From Fomitopsis serialis (Eukaryota; Basidiomycota; Agaricomycetes; Polyporales; Fomitopsidaceae): a DNA stretch of 64,000 nucleotides. A model generated the notes under the pieces. The model worked only from the letters and a program-made list of their open reading frames with translations. It was not told where the DNA came from and searched no databases. Positions 1 through 12,683 of this stretch are shown piece by piece. The stretch lies in NCBI RefSeq assembly GCF_022376445.1, contig NW_025955011.1, positions 62,001 to 126,000 on the forward strand, given 5' to 3'. The position numbers were made by a program, and so were the translations under genes. Every line of letters starts with the position of its first letter. Positions within the stretch are counted from its first letter, which is position 1.

Positions 1-1
1 A

Positions 2-3000
2 GTGGGTCGTCAGCTCTTCGCCAGATTTGAATCCTTCCGCACGACTATCCAAGAACTTGACCAGATTCATCTTGAGCTTACTGGGACATCCCTCCTTCAG
101 GATGTCGGGCTATTTGGTCCTGCCACGACAGTTAAGCCCCTTCCGAACATCTGGCCAATCAGGATTATCCTGCCGTCTCTCCTCATGGTGCATATTGCCC
201 TTCATGACCTCCTCGTCAAGCTCGGTGTGCAGCCCGACATTGTCATGGGCCATTCGGCAGGCGAAACCGCCATGCTCTATGCCTGTGGTGCGGGATCGAA
301 GCGTATGGCGATGGAAATCGCTGTTATGCGTGGGAAAGTCATGGAGGCCGTCGAGCAGGCAAGGGGAGCCATGGTGGCTTTGTCGTGCGCACCACACCGT
401 GCTCAAGCTATCATCCACGCGGTCAGGACTTCCGACTCAGACGATCCAAAGCATGGCCGAGCCCTGGGTATTGCATGCTACAACGGTCCCGAGGCTGTTG
501 CCATCGCTGGTGACGAATACTCAATACAACGCGCCGTCGACGTGGCCCAAGAGCAAGGCATCCTGTCGCGAAGAATCCAGACTGGCGTCGCGGTGCACTC
601 AGCTCTGATGGAGCTCTGCCGCGAGGAGTATTGCGCACGACTTACCGAAATATATCAGCGCCATGGCGAGGACCTGTTGAATCCTCGCGTCACGACCTAT
701 TCTACTGCGACGGGTATGCGACTCCGGCACTTCACGGCTGATTATTTCTGGCGCAACAGTCGGGATCCTGTACTCTTCGTGCAAGCGGTGCGGCGGATAT
801 TGCACGACCATCCGAATGCGATCTTCGTCGAGATTGGTCCTCATCCCATTCTGTCGGGCTACCTCCAGGAGATCGGAGCAACGCCGTCTTCCGTAGCGTG
901 TCCCATGCGCCGGACGAGGTCTTACGACGCGGGCGATGAAGAGTTTGCGTTGCTGACCGCGTTGGGCCACGTTGTTGCAGCAGGTTATAACGGCGTTGAC
1001 TTCGATGTCTTGTGCCCTGTCGAGCGGCTGCGAAGCCGTAAGGCTCGGACGCCTCCATATCCTTTCTTGAAGAAAACGGTTGCCTACCTACCGGAGTTTT
1101 CACCCCTTCTGCGGACGCAGATTGGGCCTGCACTAAGGCCCTTGCACGGGAATAGCCTACGGGTCAGCTACATGACGCATCCCGACATCGCGCAGCATAT
1201 CATCAACCACGAGCCCATCATGCCTGCGAGCGGCTTCCTAGAGATGGTATGCGTTCATCACGATTCTCATTGTTGTCTGAATAGTAAGAGTCGTGTTAGG
1301 CATTGGAAGCGGGATCATTTCTTCTTTGGAACGTGCAGTTCCATTCCTTCTTCTCGCTTTCCTCCGAGCGTCCTCCGTTGCTCGAGTTCAGACGGGATGG
1401 ACTACAGTGGAGTATCTCTTCTAGGACAGCAACGCAATCTTATCAGGAGAAGGTTCGTCACCAGTACCCGTCTTCCATGACATTCTCATCGCTCACAACT
1501 CACCATAACGTTGGCATGGTCAGGACGTGGCGGCTTCAACTCTCCACGCTGAGGGCTACATGCTCTGTGATCAACCTGACATTGGGGCCTGTGTTGCGAC
1601 AAAGATTGATCTTGGCGACCTCCTTCGTAGTCGTGAGCTCCATGACGCACAAGGTCAGCATATTGTTGCTTCGCCCATTGCATCAGTGCGGCGCCGATTA
1701 CAATCACTCTATTGGTAGACTTCTATGCCGACCTCAAGCACTTTCAGTATGGTTCTCATTTCCGCCTCATATCACGCTGTCATTTCGGCAATAACGACGT
1801 TCTGGTGGAGGTTAGAGCCCTCGAAGACGACTCGACATCGTGCGTAGCCCAACGTTAAAACCACGCCCGAAACTGATATCTGGCTCTCAGGATGTATGTC
1901 GTGCCTCCGAACATCCTCGATGCCTGCATACACGTGGTCGCCCACCCACGCTTCACAGCTAATTATGATCCCAATGCCTACTACCTACCTTCGTTGTTAT
2001 CGTCCTTCCGCCTTGACGATGTCCCGACGAACTCCACATTCCGCGAGAAGGTCTACGCCTATGCAGTACTTAGGCAGTGGCTCCCAGGTTTGGACAGTTT
2101 GTTGGACGTTCTGTTGCGCAGCTGACCTATGTCGCATCTCATCAGATCAGGTCATAAGCGATGTGTTCGTTTTCAGCAAATCTGGCCGCAAGATCTGTAC
2201 TCTAGAAAACCTCGTCGTGAGCCGTCACTTGAACGAACCGATTTCGGCCGTGTCAAAGCGTTTCACGCTGGTCCACGAGCTGTTGGCTATGTCCACACAG
2301 GCTTCACCAGATCTACAGAACGGGATTGAGCACATGGTGAGAACTTCAATGACGCAGATTGAATGTGCGCATACTGAAGTCGTGGAAATACTTACTGTAC
2401 GCTTCACAGCCCTCGGCTGCTCTGGTCGGAGAACGCTCAACGGACATGACCAAGATTCCACAGACTCTGTATTACCAACTCGGCCACGAAACTGCGATTC
2501 AAGCCAACATACGGCATCTCGACGTCAATGCACCGCTCTCCCTTTGGTTCATCGCAAAAACCCAACGAGATGGAGATGCCGCGAGAGGGTTTACCAGGTG
2601 TCTACGGCGCGAATTCCCGCAGTGGGACATCGGGTTGCTCACTTGCACAGACGAAATGCCAGAAGTCGATATCATCAAGCACATCCGCCTCTTAACTCGC
2701 AGGGCGGGATCAGACCGGGAATTCGTCCTCACCAAGCACGGCGAAATCCTGGTACCCCGCTTCCGTGCATCCTCCTCGCCTGGAACCCAAGCATCATCTT
2801 TGATCCGCTCAGCTCTCCCTGTGGGTAAGCCCCCTGCACAACACGTCCGCTTGGAGGTTATCGCTACGCACTCCCAGGTATCGACGCTCCACGGCGTAAT
2901 ATGTCGAGTGGTTGCTATATCTGATTCCGATGACACCTCGCCATCTCTTCTCGGCGCACTAGTCGTTACCGTCGTATCGGACGCACCTCGTCGCACTATC

Positions 3001-5651
3001 ATGACGCTGCATCGCGACTGCCTTACTCGTATACACGACGAATCTGCCGCACATGACATTGCAGCGGTCTCGCCCAGCATACTCGCTGTGGGGATGCTGC
3101 TGGGCGCAGATGCTTTCGCCGGCGCCGGACGTGGATTGCCAGGCCGAATCTTTGTCGTGTCCGATGGCTCCGAGTTGGGACAACACCTCATATGGTTCTT
3201 TCGACAACTGAATGTGCATCCTGTTGCCTTGGACGCTCGCAGTCTGCCCGTCACCCTTGCGCGTCTCTCCCTCCAAACCCCGGATATCATAGTCTGTGAG
3301 TGCACCCGCGATGCTGACATCGCCAGAACGTTCGCCGGCAGCGGTGCTCGCGTCTTCGATTGCTCCGACGGCAATAATCTGATTCGACATACGATCGCAA
3401 GCAATCCCTACCTCATCGGGGAGACGTTGCGGCTCGGACTGGAGAAGCTTGTTAGCTCCGAGTTTCCAACTGATCGAGCTACTCCTCCCACTCAAACTGC
3501 TCTTGACGCTCACGCGGAGAAACCGATCGAACAAGAAGAACATGACGCTCTCTTCAAGGCCGACGAGACCTACATACTGATCGGTGGTATTGGAAGTTTA
3601 GGGCTTCACGTTGCGCGTTGGATGTACGACGTGAGTCCCAGCACGTTTCTGCAAGAGTGTCTCGTGCTAATTGAAGGTCAGGGGGGCGCTCGCTCCATTA
3701 TTCTGACATCGCGCTCTGGACGGGCATCCCTCGAGCGCGCGAACAACATCCTCGCTTTGCGTATTCTCCGATATCTCGAGACCCGACCCGATCTGTCTCT
3801 CAAGCTGGAGGCGTGCGACGCCGTATCGCAGAGCGCGTTGCAAGCTCTGCTCTCCAACCCTGAGCAGCGGATCGCAGGCTGTATACTTCTCTCGGGCGTT
3901 CTCATGGACCGCATGTTCCTTTTCCAAGACGCCGAGAGTTTCGAGGCCGTCTTTCGTCCCAAAGTGCAGGCATTCGAGGCCCTCGAGGCTACGATGGACA
4001 TTGAATCACTGGACTTCTTCGTAGCCGTTTCGTCAATCGCGACGTTTGGAAACATTGGACAGACCAACTATGCTAGGTGAGGTTTACGCTGATTGCTGTC
4101 CTGAAGTAGGATTGTCTCATTCTATCTGGCAGCGCAAATACGGCTCTTGAGGGAATGATGATGCAGTATAGGAATGCCTTCGCTATCGTTGCACCTGCTA
4201 TTGTCGACACGGCCTCTGTTGCGAGCCAGGCTGGCGATGTCCATGGTCCGAGGACGGAACTGAATCACTTAATGGAATGGGCATTCTCGTCCGAAGGTGT
4301 GTACTTTTCATGGCTCCGACCATCGTCTTCAGGACTGACACTTCACTGAAGAGTTCTGCAATTACCTCGAGGACGGAATACACAAGCTCGCAGACGGACC
4401 CGTAGGTCTCTACGTCCCCGACTTCAACTGGGACCTTGTTCACCAACACATGGGCCCTCGCCTCTCTACGATCATCTTGCTACGCCGGTTTCACACCTGT
4501 CGAATCCCAGTCCGGAGCACGAGGCGCTGAACCGAGAAGCCGCACTGCAGGATATTATTCTACGACACCTGGACATCCAGATGAATGAGTTCTCCCCCGA
4601 AGTTCCTTTGACATCATACGGGATCGACTCGCTGTCTGCGGGACGCATCGCCCTCGCCATTAGGCCGTATCTCTTCGTGTCCTCGATGCAGCTCCTGGGT
4701 GGGCTCAGTATGTCCGCCCTCTACGACAGGCTCCGTGAAACAGCGCCGGCCCCGACGAGCTCGGCCCAAGCGTCGCACCGGAGCACGACGGCGGAAGACA
4801 CCGAGCTGCAGACGATAGTGAAGTTCGTCGACGTGGAGGAGGGTGGTCCGCCTCTGTTCATGGTCCACGGAGCGCCGGGAAACGTGACGACGATCGCGCC
4901 CGTGGGCCAGCACAAGTGGGCGAAGCCCTTTTGGGCGGTACAGACCACCCCGGACACGCCCCTGCACTCTCTCCGCGCCATGACCCAGTTCTATTGCCAG
5001 CGGATCCGGGCGGTGCAACCGCGAGGCCCCTACCGCGTCGGCGCGTACTCGGCGACGACCGTCATCGCGTTCATGCTGGCCGAGGAGCTGCTCGATGCGG
5101 GCGAGGAGGTCGAGCGGATATACCTCCTCGACCATTCCCCGCTGCTCTTCATCTCGCCGTACCTGGAGCCTGACGCGGAGTCTGCAAGAGAGCGGAGACC
5201 GTCGCACGAGTTGGTGCTGCAAGCGCTGCAGACGATGCTGGCGCTGCTCCGCGCGGACCCCGCTCCGTCCCGGCACATGATGGCCCAGAACTACGAGGAC
5301 ATCTCGCACGGGGTCCCCGGGACGTCCTACGACCGGGTCTGGGAGCTGTTCCAGTACATCGTGAAGGGGACGTACGAGTTCCTGTTCGAGCTCCTGCCTC
5401 CGGAGACGCCCTACTCGCTGGACGCGATGCAGGACGCCGTCGTCGCGTGGCTGCGGTCCATCAAGGCGCCCGTGACGTTGGTCGTGGCGAGGGAGGGCGT
5501 GCTCGGGGATATGAGGAGGATCGTGCCGGACGGGAGCTGGGATGCGTACGGCTTGGAGAGGGCGTTCCCGGATATGCGTCGGGTGGAGGTGCCGGGCACG
5601 CATTTCAGCATGTTTTTCGAGCAGGTTCTTGCCGATGCCTTGCAGACGTGA
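2..5651 (+). CDS. Reducing polyketide synthase, 3' part (AT-DH-KR-ACP-TE)
   Basis: Assembly-line enzyme for a reduced polyketide. The ketosynthase and the start of the acyltransferase lie left of the window. Visible in order: acyltransferase with the GHSAGE serine motif (about 245-262); dehydratase starting near 1165; a long linker or pseudo-KR (2400-3450); ketoreductase with GGIGSLG (about 3586-3606) and the SS...IGQTNYA active-site region before 4077; ACP with the phosphopantetheine site GIDSL (about 4619-4635); and a thioesterase/hydrolase with VHGAPG, GAYSATT (about 5040), LLDHS and a THFS histidine. Likely introns are 1247-1299, about 1454-1519, 1659-1717, 1834-1890, 2336-2378, 3631-3681, 4078-4132 and 4297-4355, all GT-AG. 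No methyltransferase or enoylreductase motif was seen. Near 2105-2160 two reading frames both look plausible, so an alternative splice or a 1-bp frameshift is possible. The product cannot be predicted. Confidence 0.88.
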
Positions 5652-6133
5652 ACGGGCATGCAGTGTGTCGGACTATCGGCTACGGAAGCGCAGTCCTTCT
5701 TCCTTCAGAATTCGGGAGAGTATGATTAGTGTACAGTAACTTGTAGCCCGTCTTCCAGCTTCAAGCTTCAAGGGTAGCAAGACAGACTACTCATGTGTGA
5801 ACGGGGTCAGTAGATGCAACTTCAAGGTGCTGTCAGGGCCACATTGACCCGGGGCATCTTCGTGCCTCGCCGTGTACTGTCAAGGACAACAGTATCCATA
5901 GCTATTTATCTACAAGGCCTTTTCAGTTCGAATACTGCTTGGGACGATCAACTTTGAATCAACCACGTATACATCTTGCTCAAACGACCGCAGGCGCGAT
6001 AGACAGAAAGACCATACTGATCAATCGATGCATAACGATTCTCGCAGCAATTTACAGTCACAAATACAACACTCGGGTATCATGGACACTAGACATACAC
6101 AACGGAGAATCCTCCAGCATCACATGAAGTACG
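5652..6133. other. Intergenic, nothing recognised
   Basis: This is the convergent interval between the PKS (plus) and the small membrane protein gene (minus). It should hold both 3' ends. I see no gene, repeat or RNA. Confidence 0.5.
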
Positions 6134-6681
6134 TCAAAACCAAGACCTCACGCACGACGCCAGGCGGTTCAGACCACGCGCAGCGCGACTCACGACCGTT
6201 CGTGCCCCACGCATCATACGCGCGACGTGAGGGGCCAGAATGGTCTGGAGTCGAGCAGCCAATCCGCCCAGCGCGCCTCCAAGGAGCATCCCGACGACCG
6301 CGGCGCCCAGTGTCCACAGGATAGGGATGGCGCCGCCCATTGCGACCGATTGGGCGAGAGCAAAGGTGGAGCCCGCGGCGACGAGGCCGATCGACGAGTG
6401 GATGGCGGCTGCGGTGGAACCTGCAGACGTCGACACTCGATGTCAGTGTTTGATTGGTAAAAGTTCGGAGCATTGCGCACCAAGCTGCACGCCTATAGGC
6501 GTGAAGCCCATGGCACCGAGCGCGCCAGGGAGAACGGCCGGCAGGACAATGATCGATACGACTATCGCGCCTACGACGACGCCGATGATTATGTAGCGAA
6601 TGGTGCGTCTGAACGTACGTCTACATTGAGTCGAGAGGCTCGAACAGCACTGGATAGAGCATACCTCTCGATGATTGCCAT
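6134..6681 (-). CDS. Small IFI6/IFI27 (ISG12)-like membrane protein, copy 1
   Basis: Three exons on the minus strand. A short exon 1 (MAIIER) starts at 6681. Intron 1 begins GTATGC. Exon 2 carries a hydrophobic helix (YIIIGVVVGAIVVSIIV) and a Gly/Pro-rich stretch. An intron with donor GGTGCGCA leads into exon 3. The core contains GSTAAAIHSSIG and VAAGSTFALAQSVAMGG, resembling the Gly/Ala-rich, GS- and Q-S-containing core of the ISG12 (Ifi-6-16) family of small membrane proteins. A second hydrophobic segment and an Arg-rich tail ending SCVRSWF follow. The estimated length is about 145 residues. The homologue at 20759-21300 shares the intron position, the FALAQSVAMGGAIP block and the SCVRS tail. 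Animal ISG12 proteins act at mitochondrial or nuclear membranes in stress and cell death; the fungal role is unknown. The family call is inference from motif resemblance. Confidence 0.7.
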
Positions 6682-7693
6682 GACTGATTATTGTCTGCTG
6701 TGGTGGAGGTGGGAGGTAGAAGGGCGTACGCGGTCCCGCTACGCAGACACGGCCTTTTGTACTCGCTGCGGCCCATCTCGCGGGCCTTGCTTCCTGTCAC
6801 ATCGGAGGAACTTCTCTGCTACGTAAAGAGGAGGACGTCTGCTTGAAGCGCGCGCATCCTCGCACGCCTGTCACCAGAAACGCACTCGGACCTGCCTTGA
6901 CAGGCTGAGAGAGAAGCAACTATATCGTATGATAGCTATCGGACTAATTTCACCCGAACTCTAAGACGGCGTGCACTGCACAGTTCCTGCACAGGGCGAG
7001 CATCCAACGGACCTGCTGCACCAGGAAAGGACGAGCTGAGAGACATCTGTGCGAGTTAACGACACGACCAATTACACTGTATGCAAGCGTCGCCTGTCTG
7101 CATGTAGTCTGCCCTGAATTTGCGGACGTAAAGGCATGAATCATTGAGCGACAGCGAATTCTCGGCGAGAGGGCAGTCGGGGGTTCCGGAAGTCAACCAG
7201 TCTTCTGGGCTAAGGAGGTGATATCGGTCATTACAAGGAAACTACCCGCTGGCAAGTGACACACACATGGCTCACTGAACAATGATGTCAAACCCCGGCG
7301 GAGCCACGCACTGAGGTCGATCCTTCAGATAATGATGGTTGTGCCCCAATAATGGTGACATCCGTCTTGGAGATAGGCTCGGATAACTTCGCGTCCTGCA
7401 ATTCTTGAGGATTGTTTTCGACGTCACCTTGCGCTTGACGGTGGGTACATCTGAACAAATGCCTGCGAAGGCATCAGTCCTGTGAGGAATTTGAAGATAT
7501 TGATGAGGGACAGCACCTCAGTTTGCCCACGATCCGTAGCTGGCAGCTCGTGCTTCGCGCTGCTCCCGCCATGCCAGTGCCAGTCTCTTGGAAATTGGTT
7601 TCTCCATCCACAAAGCTCCGCTCTTCTTTCTCAGGCGGCGATGAGGCACTGTTGCTTACATGATCAGTAGAGGTCATTGAACAATTTATTGAC
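6682..7693. other. Intergenic, nothing recognised
   Basis: About 1 kb between the start of the ISG12-like gene and the end of the DUF6535 gene, both on the minus strand. It should contain the promoter of the former. No gene, repeat or RNA was recognised; short open frames here have no family signature. Confidence 0.45.
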
Positions 7694-10120
7694 CTACGGC
7701 TTATCCAAGTCTTCGAGGCGTGTACGGACATTCTCGGAGATTTCCTGGAAGGACCACCGAACCATAACCTTCTTGAATTCCTCCTCGCTAACCAGTAATT
7801 GAAGATCTTCCAAGACTCCCTCCAACATGTGGAGAACCGGTTTTCTGTCATACATGAAGCCAATAAAACTCTTCACGAAAATGTCCGTCAGTCATTATGG
7901 GTTTCAGGGATCAGTTGCACTGTCAACATACTAAGTAATTGAGATTGGTCTTGAGGTATTGATCGCTCCAAAGCGGAAGATTCAACGAATTATTTGTAGT
8001 AGAAGTTAATTTCGCTTCCTCGAGATAAGTCTTGAGTTTGCTCAGTGCGTCCTGAACGTGTTCCCACATGCGTTCCGCATCGAGTTCCGTGAATATCTCC
8101 AGAGCCAGAGCTGTGTAGATCATGGTCATGCGTAGACTAGGTTGAGTGGTGTAGCTCCACCAATTCACGGCTTTGACACGATTGATATCTATGTTAGAGG
8201 TCAGTCCGAACACTCGACGGTGAGACTGGGCAACCTGCTGACCAGTGTCAGTACTGATAGAGAAATACTCATCATATCGCCATATCAACTTGAGGATCTT
8301 CATGTTCAACTCGGTGTCGCGCGTGACGCCTTGGAGTCGCAAAAAATCGAACAATTGCACATACATTTCCATCCCTTTTTCGTCATCCCGAACGGCACCG
8401 AGCGAGTAGTCAAAGGCATCGAGGGCCTGGACTACACTGTTCTTCCTTTCGTCTCCGACCAGCTCCTTCATATCCGTCGATATGCGATCCGCGACGAGCT
8501 TGCCCATCTCGAGGAATATGTTGTTGTCCCGGATATCATGTCGTCACCGCGCAATGTCATCGTCTACTAGGGCGGGCGGTCTTCGTTCGCAGATGGTGAC
8601 CACATTACTCATCGCTACGTCCGACTGCATGTCCTTCAGTGAGGTGCGTACGAGAGGTAGAAGAAGGTCGTAATCCTTGACGAGTGAAAACGCGTTCGCA
8701 ATCATGGTCTTGTCAGTTGCCTGTCCGGCTTCGCTCCGTAGGTACGCTGTCTCTTCCGTTGCCCACCCATAGTAGCCGTACGTTTGGAGAGCTTGAAAGT
8801 CTTCCAATTGTTTTTTGAGTTGTTGCATCAGAGTCTCGAGAAACTCATCGATGCACGCCACTTGGTTCATGACCCACAGCCAAGTGCAGAACTGCGTCGT
8901 CGCCCAATAGAAGGACAACTTGATAGGTGCACACACCCAGCGCAGAAACAGAGACTGTGGGGAAATGAAGGGGCTGTATGCAAGGAAGACGGGTAAGATG
9001 GTGGTGACAGAGAGGAATGACAGGAGGACGGCGACGAGGATGAGTGATGGCATGGCAACTCTGACGCTGAGCTGCCAAAGGTATCCTACAAGGCCCACGA
9101 GGAATAATATGAGCGCGACCTGCAGCAAGACCGACGGAATGTCGATGAAAACTGCTAGTCCCCAGCTCCGGAAGGTTTGGTGACGCAGGTTCCACACCCG
9201 CAGTTGCTCGTGTGACCCGGTGCCAGATAATGCGACTGGGGTCAATAAGTTGTTCACCCACTGGTTAACCAGGATCGCGATTGATGCAGCAGCAAGACCG
9301 CACACCAGCGCCGCAAACCACAACGCTGCAACATATGCGTGCGCAGGGGCTATCTCGGGTATGTCGAACGGCGGCAAGGATGAAGGCAAGGGTTGCGAAG
9401 GGTTGCTATCGGTTTGGTTGACGAAACCTGCCAGTTGAAGCGAGATACGCTCGAGAATCTGCGTATTGTAGTCGGGCGCGGCAGGTTGCTGCATCATGGT
9501 GTAATACTGGACGCCGAAGCCAGTGACCACTGCGGCAAACAGACCAGCCTAGGGTGCCCCCGTGTCAGAGCAATGTCGTCGAAGACGGAAAAACATATAC
9601 TTGCAAATGTCAGCAAGGAGTTGATTTCGTTTCGCCACCTCTTCACGCGTGCATTCTCATGGTCCCATATCTCCTTGGTCAACTGTGATAGATCCGACAT
9701 CTGCCATCGACGCCGGAACGATGAATACACACCACTTCGGACGCGAGGCATAAAGTCCTACCTTCGGGTCTTCGCTCGATGGTGCCCGATAACCATGAAC
9801 ACTCGTATCCCCCATATTCTCAATGATCTCCCTCTACAGCGAATAATTAGCCTACATAGGACGTCATGGTACTGTGACACCCACCCAACTGTAAAATTGA
9901 GAGGCAGGGACCGGGTTTTGTCCGGGTGACGCATTCCTGGCACCAGCATGTTCATGCTGAGACTGATGGTCCGAGCCGCCCTGTTCTGTCTGCTCGCTCT
10001 CTGTATCAGGATCGCGAGACTCATCGAAGCCACACAGTTATGAGTACTGACCTGTACCGGATTATCTTCCTGCACGGAGATCTGGCCAGTCGAACCATTC
10101 GCACCAGAGGAGAGCGACAT
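7694..10120 (-). CDS. DUF6535 multi-pass membrane protein with one in-frame stop
   Basis: The gene starts at 10120 (MSLSSG...), with a low-complexity acidic N-terminus over several short exons (VPASQFYSW, GDTSVHGYRAPSSEDPK). The family core follows: IWDHENARVKRWRNEINSLL, then after an intron AGLFAAVVTGFGVQYY, QLAGFVNQTDSN and AALWFAALVCGLAAASIAIL. This is the characteristic DUF6535 arrangement, in which the first helices are followed by a WFAAL...LVNQW helix. Two further helices (PSVLLQVALILFLVGLVGYL, SLILVAVLLSFLSVTTILPV) are visible. The C-terminal half (FLEMGKLVADR...) is soluble and helical. A TGA at about 8544-8546 interrupts the frame between DDDIAR and DNNIFLEMGK; both sides are in the same frame. 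The last intron is near 7932, and MKSFIGFMYD to DLDKP ends the gene. Function is unknown. The stop may mean a pseudogene, a very short intron or a sequence error. Confidence 0.75.
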
Positions 10121-12683
10121 TCGGGGTCTTGGTACTCGGAGACTGGAATTGCAGTCGTGCGTTTCGTCTCAAGCCAAGCAGGAGAGAGGGCCACTTACAC
10201 TGCGAGACGTCGAGCTTCTCACAAGGAGGGATTGGTCGGTTGTCTGGATAGCCCTGATATATCAGCACCGCATCGGATACGTCTGGACAAAGTTGAGACA
10301 CACGCTGATGCAGCGGGTAGAGTGTCACCTATGGCGGGCGTCCGGAGTACGATGAAGGGACGACACATCCACGCATCGCCGCCATTCCCACAAAGACCAG
10401 CATAAAGACATGATACCGCACAAATCTGGTTAATGCATAAGACTGTGTGCGAGAGTTACCTCCACATAGATTACGAGGACCAAAGTGGAATGATACAAAC
10501 GACCAAGGCGTCAGATGGTGGCAACGGAGAAAAAAGCCCAGATTGTCATACCGCTCATGGGATCGTTCGAACCGGAGACATGAGTACCAGCGCACTCCAT
10601 CGCTGGTCAGCTTCTGAGAACCTGGGCTGAGGTATATGAGCGGTAGTGCACAATGTTCAAAAAGACAGAATTAGGTTCTTTTTTCTGAAGGGCCACTAGG
10701 TTCAATCGCCATCTGTTGCGTATGCGTCTTCTTCTATGCCTTTGTGTTCGGAAACTGAACGCCGTTCTGTCAGCAGAAGCTGACGTACGCTTGATTACAT
10801 CTGTGGAAAGGGCGGTGTACAATTCCGCTCAGTCGCTGACGTTGAGCTGGGTTATGCATTGGATCATGAGCGCGCGCCTTCCAGTATGGCGTAAGAAGTC
10901 GACTTACCCAGAAACGGTTCGGAATGCTCAGATTTGCCTTGGAGACGTGGCAATGTTGCGAGCAATTGGTCCGTATTCATGTGAGCGTTCCGTGCGGTCC
11001 AACGCCACAGATGGACCACGCCGAAACGGGTCACGGAGCAAACGGGTAGAGCACTGGCAAACCGCATGTCAAACTGTTCTGTCGCCACTGCATGACTTGA
11101 AACCGATCCAATGGATCCTCACCTGTCTCGATGGCGCGGATCCAACCACAACATGGTGCGCCCGAGAGGAAATATATGAGTCTCTAGCAGAGGCATTTCG
11201 AATTTGAACAGTAGAAGCCCATCGAGAGAACGAACCAGTGAGCACCGCGGCTATATCAATCACCAGGAGCGCTGGCGAGACAACATATGCCAAGCGCGGA
11301 ACTGCATGGGCTTTCAAGGCACCGACCTATGGATCAGTCACTTTACAGCGGAAGGAGAAGCACACAAAACTCACCCAGCACCAACTATGTCAGTCATATG
11401 ACATGGGATCGCTGCCGGCGCCCTAGTACGATATTCCTAAGTAGTTGAGAACCCGTCAATCGGATAATACATAACTCGGCAATACCTTGCGATGTTGCTG
11501 GCTGAAACCCTCCAAGGAACACAGATGCTGGGCACGTCTCGCATTGCCCTGGCAAACCAGATGTTTGTCCGCGTTTACGATCTGCAACGGAGACTATGGC
11601 AAATTGTTGAGGGAACACGAGTTGCCTTCAATGTAAGGCGTTGGCCACTATTCCAATCGGAGGGGTTTCTACAGTATCTCCCCTGCAGATTGTGAAGTGC
11701 ATCACCGAGGCCATGCGCATCATGGTCGCTCACCTGATGTCGACAAGTTGGTACGTCGGTACATGCAGTCCAACTCACGACGGTGTGTAACGGTCACTAT
11801 AAGAACAGCGCGTGCCTAGGATGTTAATTTACATCGCAGCAGAGCAATAATTACGGGTGCTGGCGAAGGAGAAATGTTCTCCGATGGGACAATTTCACTA
11901 CAATAGTGGGAAGGGACTAGTTTTACAAAGACCGCGTAGAAGAAAGGCAAAGAACAACTTCCGCATGCGATCTTCGCATGCAATGATCTTCGGATGGCAG
12001 GATGGCAGAGAGACAAGTATATTCCACTCACCGTTGATCAAACACGCATATACCCGTCTAGGGAACGCTGTGGCGGCAGGGAGCTTCCCAACGGGGAGAG
12101 GGACAGTAGCAAAATGCGAGCGGCGGTTACAAGGAGGGATGTAAAGCCTGACACGTCACTGAATCGTCGTACCGGTGTACGACCCGACGACCACCCGCTT
12201 TAGGTACATTGTCAAGGGTGCTCCTCGTATAGCTCTTCTGTTGCGGTAGTCCTGGTATCAGCGTAGTCTGTGCAGGCCAACGGGCTTCGCCAACAGATGA
12301 GAGATTTCGACAAGGGCCGATAACAAGGCAGTGTCATGGTTGGGCACTGTCGTCGCTCACGCGACGGGTAACAGAGGTGCGTCAGAACAGAGTGTAGGGC
12401 CCGGGAGGAGACGATCAAAAGACGGCCGAGAAAGTATCGCAAGGCAAGTCATGGCATTTGTGGTGCACATCAGGAGGCGAAGACGACCACATCAGCGCGA
12501 CGGATGGGAGGGAAACGAGCGAGACGATGGTGGACGTCGAGTACGAAGTAAGTATGTAGCTCAGTTGAGTTTATAGGCATTGAGGCAGGATAACGCTGGG
12601 TTAACAGGCTAATAAATGGGTTATCGGAAGTTGTCGCGAAGGATTCTGCCTGGCAACGCTCCTGAATGATTACGTAAGGACCC
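10121..12683. other. Long interval without a supported gene
   Basis: About 2.5 kb between divergently oriented genes (DUF6535 minus, SH3 plus). Open frames are short, on both strands, and show no family motif or convincing exon chain. It should include both promoters. A decayed gene cannot be excluded, but none can be supported. Confidence 0.4.

Noticed and set aside
2499..3404. Minus-strand open frame of 301 residues opposite the PKS linker
   Set aside because: No family motif, antisense to a continuous plus-strand PKS frame.
4614..5603. Long minus-strand open frame (329 residues) opposite the PKS ACP/TE
   Set aside because: Arg/His/Val-rich shadow of GC-rich coding sequence; the plus strand has clear ACP and thioesterase motifs.
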